From the NCBI GenBank assembly GCA_023388995.1, contig JAEWFD010000027.1, positions 113,148 through 177,147 on the forward strand: a stretch of DNA of 64,000 bases, written 5' to 3'. A model generated the notes under the pieces. That model did not search any database. It saw nothing but the letters and a program-made list of their open reading frames with translations, and was not told where the DNA came from. The position numbers and the translations under genes are program-made. Every line of letters begins with the position of its first letter. Within the stretch, counting starts at the first letter, position 1. Below are positions 57,374-64,000 of this stretch, piece after piece. The DNA is from Bacillota bacterium (lineage in GTDB: Bacteria; Bacillota_I; Bacilli_A; Erysipelotrichales; Erysipelotrichaceae).

Positions 57374-58129
57374 TTAATGCATCCCGAAATGCGAAACTGG
57401 AAATACAATCAAGGCATGCTTCGAAACGATCTGATCTTTATGAATTGCCCCGTATTCACGGGAATCGCTTGATTTCGGACGATTATCACCCATCACAAAA
57501 TATTCGTCAGAACCCAACGTAACGGCTGCAAAATCAGGGGTAAAATAATCATTATTGGCAGTCATCATTTGCTCCCGGTATTCCTCATCAAAGAATGGTT
57601 CCTCTACGACTGTTCCATCAATATACAGTTGGTTGTCTTTGTAAGAAACGACTTCATTAGGCATGCCAATGATCCTCTTGATTACATAATCGCCTAGGTG
57701 CGGTTCATATAACACAACAACATCAAAGCGCTTCACAGACTGCAATTTAAAACCAATGACATTGGAAAAGCCATAATCATTATGATGCAATGTCGGATAC
57801 ATGGAAGTACCATCGATGCGAATCTGCTTCACAACGAAAGTGGTAATCAGCCATACGGCAAAAAAGCAAAGAATAACACTCCGCAATACATCTAATATCT
57901 CAATAAAGATGCTCGTCTGCTTGTTTGGCGTCTTGCTGCTCTTTTTAGGACCAAAGGCATCCAATGGCTTGATATCCCAATGTGATTGCTCTTTCTTTTC
58001 GTCTTGCGGCAATTCAGGTTCGGCATTCGCAGTTCCCTGCCCCGAAGCAGCATCAACCGGGCTCTCTGTTTGCTTCTCTTGGTCATCCAAACACAACTCC
58101 AATTGCTCGATTTCATTTGTATCTTTCAT
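57374..58129 (-). CDS. lepB: Signal peptidase I with acidic N-terminal extension
   Basis: Removes signal peptides from exported proteins. The 251-aa protein has one membrane helix (about 81-100), the nucleophile Ser109 in GTSMYPTL, the general base Lys151 in YVIKRIIGMP and the MGDNRPKSSDSR box. The first ~75 residues are cytosolic and rich in Glu, Gln, Asp and Pro, longer than in most Gram-positive SipS-type enzymes. AGGAGG precedes the ATG. Confidence 0.95.
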   Translation of the reverse strand: MKDTNEIEQLELCLDDQEKQTESPVDAASGQGTANAEPELPQDEKKEQSHWDIKPLDAFGPKKSSKTPNKQTSIFIEILDVLRSVILCFFAVWLITTFVVKQIRIDGTSMYPTLHHNDYGFSNVIGFKLQSVKRFDVVVLYEPHLGDYVIKRIIGMPNEVVSYKDNQLYIDGTVVEEPFFDEEYREQMMTANNDYFTPDFAAVTLGSDEYFVMGDNRPKSSDSREYGAIHKDQIVSKHALIVFPVSHFGMH

Positions 58130-58148
58130 AACGCACCCCTCCTATTTG

Positions 58149-58172
58149 AAAAAAAGCCGGATATCCCGGCCT
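58149..58172 (-). terminator. Terminator after rplS
   Basis: Minus strand GCCGG/CCGGC stem with an ATATC-type loop and TTTTTTT tail. lepB lies downstream, so this may be a partial (leaky) terminator or lepB has its own promoter. Confidence 0.7.
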
Positions 58173-58177
58173 TTTTA

Positions 58178-58525
58178 CTAGCGAATTTCTTCGATACGGG
58201 CAGCTTTCCCTGAGCGCCCACGTAAGTAGAACAATTTGTTTCTTCTTACTTTACCACGACGCATCACTTCGATTTTTTCAATCACCGGTGAATGGATCGG
58301 GAATGTTCTTTCTACTCCAATTTGGTTTGAAATTTTGCGAACTGTGAACGTTTCACCGATTCCGCTTCCGCAGCGTACAATGCATACACCTTCGAAAATC
58401 TGAACCCGTGTTTTTTCACCTTCACGAATTTGAACGTGCACTTTTAGAGTGTCCCCTGATTTGAACTCAGGCAGATCAGTGCGTAGTTGTGATTTTGTTA
58501 CTTGAGATACTAAATTCATGTTCAT
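58178..58525 (-). CDS. rplS: 50S ribosomal protein L19
   Basis: A 115-aa L19: SGDTLKVHVQIREGEKTRVQ, FEGVCIVRCGSGIGETFTVRKIS and the basic ending KLFYLRGRSGKAARI are the family signatures. ATG 58525 (or 58519) follows AAGGAG. Preceded by its own promoter and a structured leader. Confidence 0.97.
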   Translation of the reverse strand: MNMNLVSQVTKSQLRTDLPEFKSGDTLKVHVQIREGEKTRVQIFEGVCIVRCGSGIGETFTVRKISNQIGVERTFPIHSPVIEKIEVMRRGKVRRNKLFYLRGRSGKAARIEEIR

Positions 58526-58596
58526 ATTTCACACGCTCCTTCTTCTTGAAGCTCATAATCAACTGACCAGCGGAACTTCCGTTTGTCCATAGGACC
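58526..58596 (-). promoter_or_regulatory. L19-type ribosomal leader of rplS
   Basis: Two small hairpins on the minus strand, GTCC-TAT-GGAC (58595-58585) and CGGAA-G-TTCCG (58581-58571), upstream of rplS. The arrangement resembles the L19 leader of Bacillota, a candidate self-regulatory site. Confidence 0.6.
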
Positions 58597-58601
58597 AAAA
58601 T

Positions 58602-58630
58602 ACTATATCACAATCAATCCTTTATTTCAA
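58602..58630 (-). promoter_or_regulatory. rplS promoter
   Basis: Minus strand TTGAAA (58630-58625), 17-base spacer, TATAGT (58607-58602). Confidence 0.75.
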
Positions 58631-59365
58631 TTATTTTTTAAAGGAATTCTGCTCTTCCAATATCCCCTTCATCAGTTTTGCCTCTTCTTTGGTTAATTCC
58701 CGATGCTGAAGCAAATCCGGTCTTCTTTGCAATGTGCGCCGCAGCGACTGCTCCAGCCGCCATTTGCGGATATTTTCATGATGTCCCGATAATAAAACCT
58801 CCGGCACACTCTCTCCACGATAGTCAATTGGCCGTGTATACTGCGGATATTCCAGCAGTCCATCCTCAAAAGAGTCATCCACATGGGAAGCCTCCCGGAT
58901 AACACCATCCACCAAGCGAATCACCGCATCGCTGATCACCATAGCTGCCAGTTCGCCGCCAGTCAGCACAAAGTCACCAATCGAAATCTCACCATCCACA
59001 TAAGAACGGATCCGCTCATCAAATCCTTCATAGTGACCGCATACGAGCACTAGATGTGCATGCGTTTCCAGTTTGCGAGCCATCGCCTGCTGAAAAACAG
59101 CACCTTGCGGAGACATCAAATATACTTTGCTGTCAGGTGTACGTACTGCTTCAATTGCATCCACGACAGGCTGGCACATTAAAACCAGTCCCTGTCCGCC
59201 GCCGCAAGGTGTATCATCAACACGATAATGTTTATCCTGCGTAAAGCTGCGCATATCCACCACTTCAAATTCCACCAGCTGTTTTAAAAGCGCTTTTTTG
59301 ATGATCGAAGTTGTTTGAAAACCTTCAAACATTTCCGGAAACAGAGTTAAAACCGTAATTTTCAC
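58631..59365 (-). CDS. trmD: tRNA (guanine-37 N1)-methyltransferase
   Basis: SPOUT enzyme that methylates G37 next to the anticodon and prevents frameshifts. The 244-aa protein has VLTLFPEMFEGF, the GGGQGLVL loop and the knot VCGHYEGFDERIRSYVD with SIGDFVLTGGELAA. The start is GTG at 59365, overlapping the rimM stop (GTGA); GGAGG lies six bases before it. Confidence 0.97.
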   Translation of the reverse strand: MKITVLTLFPEMFEGFQTTSIIKKALLKQLVEFEVVDMRSFTQDKHYRVDDTPCGGGQGLVLMCQPVVDAIEAVRTPDSKVYLMSPQGAVFQQAMARKLETHAHLVLVCGHYEGFDERIRSYVDGEISIGDFVLTGGELAAMVISDAVIRLVDGVIREASHVDDSFEDGLLEYPQYTRPIDYRGESVPEVLLSGHHENIRKWRLEQSLRRTLQRRPDLLQHRELTKEEAKLMKGILEEQNSFKK

Positions 59366-59865
59366 TCTAATCCCTCCATCATATGAATCACAATCGATGT
59401 TGCTTCTTCATCAATGCTTTGAATGAACGCATCCACAAAAGGAACAAGCAAATCTTTCTTTTCATCCCTTGATACCCGTAAAATATCATTGGCACCTGTT
59501 TCTTCAACACGCTTCACATGTCCCAGCAGCTGATGCTGTTCGTCAAATACTTGATAGCCCACCAGTTCAAACGCATAGAATCCTTCATCCAGCGCCTCAA
59601 TCTGATCGATATCGATCATAATTTCAAATCCTTTATACGCTTCTGCGCTTGTCATGTCTTTCAACTCTTTGAAACGTACCAGCAAAATTTCATTTTGCCA
59701 GCGAGTGCTGCTGACTGTGACCTGCTTTGTTTGTGCTCCCTTGCACAGCCACAGCTGCTGACCGACGGCAAAACGTTCTTCTGCAAATTCTGTCAGCACC
59801 CTTACTTTGCATTCACCTTGTACACCATGAGTATTTACCAACTGACCAACTTTAATTTTTTCCAT
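59362..59865 (-). CDS. rimM: Ribosome maturation factor RimM
   Basis: Helps assemble the 30S head around S19. The 167-aa protein has KVGQLVNTHGVQGECKV at its start (RimM N-domain) and the PRC-barrel C-domain beginning YAFELVGYQVFD. AGAGGATG precedes ATG 59865; the extra upstream codons cross a terminator-like hairpin and are rejected. Confidence 0.94.
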   Translation of the reverse strand: MEKIKVGQLVNTHGVQGECKVRVLTEFAEERFAVGQQLWLCKGAQTKQVTVSSTRWQNEILLVRFKELKDMTSAEAYKGFEIMIDIDQIEALDEGFYAFELVGYQVFDEQHQLLGHVKRVEETGANDILRVSRDEKKDLLVPFVDAFIQSIDEEATSIVIHMMEGLE

Positions 59866-59879
59866 TTTATCATCCTCTA

Positions 59880-59907
59880 AAAAGAAAGGATGCATAATCC
59901 GCATCCT
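59880..59907 (-). terminator. Hairpin between khpA and rimM
   Basis: Minus strand AGGATGC/GCATCCT stem with a 7-base loop and TTCTTTTT tail; may reduce read-through into rimM-trmD. Confidence 0.65.
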
Positions 59908-60154
59908 AGTACGATTCAAATTTAATCGTAATTTTTTTACTTTCACTTCTAGACGCGACTGACATCATTTGACGAATTGCACTAGCCATACTTCCTTGCT
60001 TGCCGATCAACCGCGCTGTGTCTTGCGAATCACAATATACATACAGCAAGATTTCGTTTTCATTCAAACTAGGCATTTGCTTTACACTTAAGCCCGTTTG
60101 ATTTTCTACCATCGGCTTCACCAAATTCAATAATACTTCTTCGAAGTTAATCAT
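59906..60154 (-). CDS. khpA: KH-domain RNA-binding protein KhpA
   Basis: An 82-aa single KH domain protein with the GxxG loop in LIGKQGSMASA. In streptococci KhpA binds KhpB/EloR and tunes cell elongation; it lies between rpsP and rimM in the usual Bacillota order. No Shine-Dalgarno is visible and the start is two bases after the rpsP stop, so translation is probably coupled. Confidence 0.93.
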   Translation of the reverse strand: MINFEEVLLNLVKPMVENQTGLSVKQMPSLNENEILLYVYCDSQDTARLIGKQGSMASAIRQMMSVASRSESKKITIKFESY

Positions 60155-60156
60155 GG

Positions 60157-60429
60157 TTATTTCGCAAGTTTAGAGTCGTGGAATTTTTTCATAATCCCTT
60201 TGCTGGAAAGAAGATTACGAACGGTATCAGATGGTTGAGCACCATTTTGAAGCCATTTCAATGCTAATTCTTCGTCAATTTTCAAGTCAGCTGTTTCGCT
60301 GGTTGGGTTGTAATGACCGATGGTTTCGATAAAACGGCCATCACGTGGATAACGGGAATCCGCTGCTACAATACGATAAAACGGAGCTTTCTTTGCACCC
60401 ATTCTTTTCAAACGTAATTTTACTGCCAT
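60157..60429 (-). CDS. rpsP: 30S ribosomal protein S16
   Basis: A 90-aa S16: MAVKLRLKRMGAKKAPFYRIV and the RDGRFIETIGHYNP motif. AGGAGG lies eight bases before ATG 60429. First gene of rpsP-khpA-rimM-trmD with a consensus promoter upstream. Confidence 0.97.
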   Translation of the reverse strand: MAVKLRLKRMGAKKAPFYRIVAADSRYPRDGRFIETIGHYNPTSETADLKIDEELALKWLQNGAQPSDTVRNLLSSKGIMKKFHDSKLAK

Positions 60430-60467
60430 ATTCAATTCCTCCTACTTAATTTATTTAGTACCGTATC

Positions 60468-60496
60468 ACTATACTATATCCAAAATACCCTGTCAA
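60468..60496 (-). promoter_or_regulatory. rpsP operon promoter
   Basis: Minus strand TTGACA (60496-60491), 17-base spacer, TATAGT (60473-60468), close to consensus. Confidence 0.85.
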
Positions 60497-60514
60497 GCAT
60501 TTTTACTTAACAGA

Positions 60515-61135
60515 CTATGAATTTTTCATCGCTACTCGTTCCAATACCAAAATAGAATCTTTAATTGCATCACAGCACCGTTCAAACTGGTCAAATATAC
60601 GGGTCCAGACAAGAAGCTCTATAGGATCTTTGGTGAAGCGATATAGCTCCCGCATGACTTCCGCATAATAGCGATCTGCTTCTCGCTCCAAATCTGCAAC
60701 CTCCCGCATACTGTCAAAAAACTTTCCGGAATGCTTGGAATGCTGAAATTCCCGCAATGCAATCAGAGCCTGCTGGCATTGGTTGACTATGATCTCCCCA
60801 AACTTCAGTGTCTGCGGACGCAATTTGTTGATATCATACATATACATCCGCAAAACTACTTCTTCAATCCCGTCTCCGACAGCACCCAGCGCATGTACCA
60901 GTTCCATAATATCTTCCCGTTCCAGCGGAGTGATGAATGCTGTCCCCAACCGTTTCAATACTTCTTGCTGCAAGGTATCCCCATCATGCTCCAGCACTCC
61001 CAGACGATTTTTTAAAATTTCAATCCGGCTGCTTTCGAAGGAATGCAATTCTTTCAATAAGAGCTGTGCTTCTTCCAGCGCCAACTCCATCAATTTTACA
61101 AATCCGTCATAATAATACCGATCTTGTCTTGCCAT
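60515..61135 (-). CDS. PhoU-like DUF47 protein (phosphate transporter partner)
   Basis: A 206-aa all-helical protein of the DUF47/PhoU-like family, which pairs with Pit-type phosphate carriers. Features: LEHDGDTLQQEVLKRLGTAFITPLEREDI, the metal-binding E/D pattern (EREADRYYAEVM) and IKDSILVLERV at the end. AAGGAGG precedes ATG 61135; the open frame upstream overlaps the pit gene in another frame and is not real. Eleven bases after pit. Confidence 0.92.
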   Translation of the reverse strand: MARQDRYYYDGFVKLMELALEEAQLLLKELHSFESSRIEILKNRLGVLEHDGDTLQQEVLKRLGTAFITPLEREDIMELVHALGAVGDGIEEVVLRMYMYDINKLRPQTLKFGEIIVNQCQQALIALREFQHSKHSGKFFDSMREVADLEREADRYYAEVMRELYRFTKDPIELLVWTRIFDQFERCCDAIKDSILVLERVAMKNS

Positions 61136-61146
61136 ACAAAGCCTCC

Positions 61147-62202
61147 TTATTGAAATAATCGCATAAATAGCTGGGCCATCCAAAATCCTATGACACCGCA
61201 GCCAGGGAAAGTTAAAATCCAAGCCAGAACCATTTCTCTCACAATGCCCCAGTTGATCGACGTGAGTCTTTTCGCTGCTCCGACACCCATAATTGCCGTT
61301 GTTTTGGTATGTGTTGTACTGACAGGGATACCCGTCAGTGTCGCAAGAAGCAAACACGCAGCAGAAGACATATCTGCCGCAAAGCCTTGGTATGGTTCCA
61401 GTTTGACCATATCCATCCCTACCGATTTAATAATCCGATATCCTCCGATTGAGGTACCAAATGCCATGACGGCAGAACAAAGGATCATCATCCACACGGG
61501 AATCACAAAGTCGGTAACGTTGCCTTGGCCATTCGCCAAGAAGATGCCAAGCATAAACACGCCCATGAATTTCTGACCATCTTGTGCGCCATGCATAAAG
61601 GCCATAGCAGCGCCTCCAAATATCTGCCCTTTGCGAAATACTTTATTCAGCCGATAGCGGTCTTTGTTCCAAAAGCCGATCATAATTGCTTTTGTCGATC
61701 CAAAACCAGCCACAAATCCCAGTATTGTTGATAATAGCAAGCCATAAATTACCTTGATCCATTCTTCACCATTGATGCCCGAAAAGCCTCCTTGCAAGGC
61801 AATAGCTGCCCCCGAAAGCCCGGCAATCAAGGCATGGCTTTCACTCGTTGGAATTCCGAAATACCATGCTGCTGTGGCCCAAAACACAATCGCAAACAAT
61901 GCTGCACAGAGTGCTATCAGCGCTTTTTGGGGATCACCGCCAAAGTCAACCATATTATAAATCGTCATTGCTACTGTCGCATTGACCATTGTCATGACAA
62001 AAACCCCAAGAAAATTAAAGACAGCAGCCATCAGTATGGCTAAACGCGGACCGATGGACCGTGTCGAAATACAGGTAGCAATCGCATTTGGTGCATCCGT
62101 CCACCCATTCACCAAGATCACTCCAAGCGTCAATAGCACCACAAAAAAAAGCGAGAAATTATTGGTAAGCTGTGCCATAAACTGAGAAAATTCTACTGTC
62201 AT
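61147..62202 (-). CDS. pit: PiT family inorganic phosphate transporter
   Basis: Proton- or sodium-coupled phosphate carrier. The 351-aa protein has about ten helices and the duplicated signature of the family: NGWTDAPNAIATCISTR (residues 32-48) and GIPVSTTHTKTTAIMGVG towards the end. GAAGGAGG precedes ATG 62202. The partner DUF47 gene follows in the same transcript. A promoter with an inverted repeat upstream suggests regulation. Confidence 0.94.
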   Translation of the reverse strand: MTVEFSQFMAQLTNNFSLFFVVLLTLGVILVNGWTDAPNAIATCISTRSIGPRLAILMAAVFNFLGVFVMTMVNATVAMTIYNMVDFGGDPQKALIALCAALFAIVFWATAAWYFGIPTSESHALIAGLSGAAIALQGGFSGINGEEWIKVIYGLLLSTILGFVAGFGSTKAIMIGFWNKDRYRLNKVFRKGQIFGGAAMAFMHGAQDGQKFMGVFMLGIFLANGQGNVTDFVIPVWMMILCSAVMAFGTSIGGYRIIKSVGMDMVKLEPYQGFAADMSSAACLLLATLTGIPVSTTHTKTTAIMGVGAAKRLTSINWGIVREMVLAWILTFPGCGVIGFWMAQLFMRLFQ

Positions 62203-62270
62203 CCGAATTCCTCCTTCTATTTTTACTACTTTTAACCTCTTCCTCCAGCATAAGAAAAACATGTGATTTT

Positions 62271-62290
62271 ATGTGCATATGGTAGCACAT
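62271..62290 (-). promoter_or_regulatory. Inverted repeat flanking the pit -10 box
   Basis: ATGTGC (62271-62276) and GCACAT (62285-62290) lie on both sides of the -10 box of the pit promoter; a bound protein would block it. Confidence 0.5.
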
Positions 62291-62307
62291 TTCATTCATT
62301 GATACAA
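62279..62307 (-). promoter_or_regulatory. pit promoter
   Basis: Minus strand TTGTAT (62307-62302), 17-base spacer, TACCAT (62284-62279). Confidence 0.6.
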
Positions 62308-62368
62308 TCAGTCCAGCAGAATGTTTGTGCTTAAATCGTTAGTAAAGCTAAATGCAAAAAAATCTGCG

Positions 62369-62394
62369 CAAAAAAACGACGGTAATTACCATCG
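62369..62394 (-). terminator. ffh terminator
   Basis: Minus strand CGATGGTAATTACCGTCG hairpin with a TTTTTTT tail; overlaps the last codons of ffh. Confidence 0.85.
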
Positions 62395-63795
62395 CTTTCC
62401 TTTCATAAAGTTTGGAATCTGTCCTTTGCTGATCTGATTCATCTTTTTATTCATATTCGGATCTAAATTAGGCATTTTGCCAGATTTCGCCATTTGCGAC
62501 ATCATTTGCATCGCTTCTTTTGTTTTGGAGAACTGCGAGATCAAGCGGTTTACTTCCGTTACTGTAGTTCCGCTTCCCTTAGCAATTCTGTTTTTACTGG
62601 AAGAACGCAAAACAGATGGATCTTTTCGCTCTTTCTTCGTCATACTCAAAATGATTGCTTCGGTACGCTTCATGGAATCTTCCGTCTTGCCATCATCCAT
62701 CTGCGGCATCTGCGCCAATTGATTCATACCAGGTATCATTTTCATAATCCCTGATAATGGCCCCATTTTCTTCAGCTGTTTCATCTGCATCAGCATATCA
62801 TTTAAGTCAAATGAGCCATTCATCATTTTTTCCATAAGCTTTTGAGCTTGATCCTCATCGATATTTTCTTGTGCCTTTTCGATTAAAGTCATGACATCGC
62901 CCATGCCAAGGATGCGATCAGCCATTCGTTCCGGATAGAAAATATCCATATCTTCAATTTTTTCGCCTTGGCCGGTGAATTTAACCGGAACTCCTGTTAC
63001 GCTGCGAACAGAGAGCACACTTCCCCCTCGAGCATCACCATCCAGCTTTGTGATTACAAGTCCGGTGATGGATAATGCCTGGTGGAAAGAATCTGCAACA
63101 TGAATAATGTCCTGCCCACTCATTGCATCAACAACCAGCAAAATCTCATTTGGCTTTAAGAATGATTTCAATTCCCGCAGTTCCTGCATCAATGCTTCGT
63201 CTACATGCAAACGGCCTGCGGTATCCACCATCATAACATCGAATTGATTGGCAAGCGCATAAGAACGTGCTTCCTTGACGATCTCAACAACAGGCACATG
63301 AACTCCCCGTTCAAATACTTCAACTTGAATTTGGCGCCCCAAGGTCTGCAATTGCTCTATTGCTGCCGGACGATAGGTATCACATGCTACCAGCAGCACT
63401 TTCTTTGCATTCTTCTTATTCAGAATATTCGCAATCTTAGCGGTTGAAGTTGTCTTACCGCCTCCTTGCAATCCCACCATCATAATGGTGCTTAATCCAT
63501 GATCCGCCAATGTCAGTGCGCTTTCCTCAGCACCTAGCAATGCGACTAATTTATCATGAACCACCTTCACAACCATTTGATCCGGATTCAGTGCGTTCAG
63601 CACCTTTTCTCCGATGGCTTCTTCTTTGATGTCTTCGATTAATTGTTTTACTACCTTGTAATTCACATCTGCTTCTAAAAGTGCCAGCCGCACTTCCTTG
63701 AGCATATGTTCCATGTTTGTTTCACTTAGTTTCGCTTTCCCCTGGATATGGCGAAATGCATTTGTCAACTTCTGTGATAATGATTCAAATGCCAT
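62386..63795 (-). CDS. ffh: Signal recognition particle protein Ffh
   Basis: GTPase that binds signal sequences with 4.5S/scRNA. The 469-aa protein has the NG domain (GLQGGGKTTSTAKIA at about 105-119; DTAGRLH; TKLDGDARGG) and a methionine-rich M domain with the SGSG-type ending (AKGSGTTVTEVNRLISQF). AAAGGAG precedes ATG 63795. ylxM, which often precedes ffh, is not seen; instead a group II intron lies about 80 bases upstream. Confidence 0.97.
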   Translation of the reverse strand: MAFESLSQKLTNAFRHIQGKAKLSETNMEHMLKEVRLALLEADVNYKVVKQLIEDIKEEAIGEKVLNALNPDQMVVKVVHDKLVALLGAEESALTLADHGLSTIMMVGLQGGGKTTSTAKIANILNKKNAKKVLLVACDTYRPAAIEQLQTLGRQIQVEVFERGVHVPVVEIVKEARSYALANQFDVMMVDTAGRLHVDEALMQELRELKSFLKPNEILLVVDAMSGQDIIHVADSFHQALSITGLVITKLDGDARGGSVLSVRSVTGVPVKFTGQGEKIEDMDIFYPERMADRILGMGDVMTLIEKAQENIDEDQAQKLMEKMMNGSFDLNDMLMQMKQLKKMGPLSGIMKMIPGMNQLAQMPQMDDGKTEDSMKRTEAIILSMTKKERKDPSVLRSSSKNRIAKGSGTTVTEVNRLISQFSKTKEAMQMMSQMAKSGKMPNLDPNMNKKMNQISKGQIPNFMKGKRW

Positions 63796-63873
63796 ACAAC
63801 ACACTCCTTTATCTCGCGTTTCCTATTATACCAAATTCTCAGCGGAAAACATACCATCAATTTCGCAAACAAC

Positions 63874-64000
63874 AATCGAGTAGGGCGAAACTAATCGCCC
63901 TCTCACACCACCGTACGTGCCGTTCGGCATACGGCGGTTCGGTTAAATTTCAAAGCATGTTGTCTTGTATAGTAATCAAGACAATGAACTAGTCCTGCTT
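63874..64000 (-). mobile_element. Group II intron, 3' end (domains V and VI), partial
   Basis: On the minus strand domain V is CCGCCGTA-TGCC-GAAC-GGCA-CG-TACGGTGG (63935-63909), with the conserved two-base bulge before TACGG; domain VI is the GGGCGA/TCGCCC hairpin (63900-63883) ending CCCTACTCGAT, the common 3' end of bacterial group II introns. The reverse transcriptase ORF would lie beyond the right edge. The 3' splice boundary near 63874 is approximate. It sits just upstream of ffh in the same direction. Confidence 0.85.

Noticed and set aside
1..64000. CRISPR array to accompany the Csm6-like gene
   Set aside because: No regularly spaced 24-40 base repeats were seen on either strand, and no cas genes.
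1..64000. tRNA and rRNA genes
   Set aside because: No cloverleaf with a GTTC-type T-arm and no rRNA sequence could be recognised by eye in the intergenic regions.

Overview
This window looks like chromosomal DNA of a low-to-mid GC Gram-positive (Bacillota), most probably an Erysipelotrichia-like gut anaerobe. This is inferred from the PolC-type replicase, a tryptophan T-box, ribosomal protein leaders, Spx, RodA, the gene order topA-dprA-rnhB-rbgA-lepB-rplS-trmD-rimM-khpA-rpsP-ffh, and anaerobic traits (AdhE, tryptophanase). Species cannot be named from sequence alone. Small Cse60-like and DUF1540 genes hint at a spore-forming ancestry.

Left part (1-32.5 kb) is an accessory-rich patchwork with many short transcription units, often closed by clear bidirectional terminators. 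It holds long HPF, a cut-down EetA/EetB/lipoprotein group, an orphan Csm6-like CARF-HEPN nuclease without any CRISPR array or cas genes nearby, NAD synthetase plus arginase, a TraB protein, AdhE, tryptophanase under a promoter with an overlapping cre-like site, a PTS EIIC whose EIIB-like tail lacks the phosphorylation cysteine, RodA, NAD kinase opposite a CYTH protein, Spx, an amino-acid permease followed by T-box-controlled trpS, asnB behind a possible attenuator leader, a ComK-like regulator, a RidA protein with a cysteine-rich tail, a short DapF-like protein and a radical-SAM/RdgB/TraX/TrmL run.

Right part (32.5-63.8 kb) is almost wholly minus-strand housekeeping: infC-rpmI-rplT (L20-type leader, AUU start) with a marR gene; uppS-cdsA-dxr-rseP-polC plus three further genes; tsf/rpsB; pyrH-frr; topA-trmFO-xerC with dprA; rnhB-rbgA with a divergent HhH-GPD glycosylase-like gene and lepB; rplS with an L19-type leader; rpsP-khpA-rimM-trmD; a phosphate transporter with its PhoU-like partner; and ffh. 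The last ~125 bases carry domains V and VI of a group II intron entering from the right edge on the minus strand.

The most interesting items are the solitary Csm6-like nuclease, the RidA cysteine tail, the asnB leader with a duplicated pairing element, the ComK-like protein, the HhH-GPD-like protein and several short ORFs with strong ribosome-binding sites. All functional calls rest on reading motifs by eye; no database search was run.
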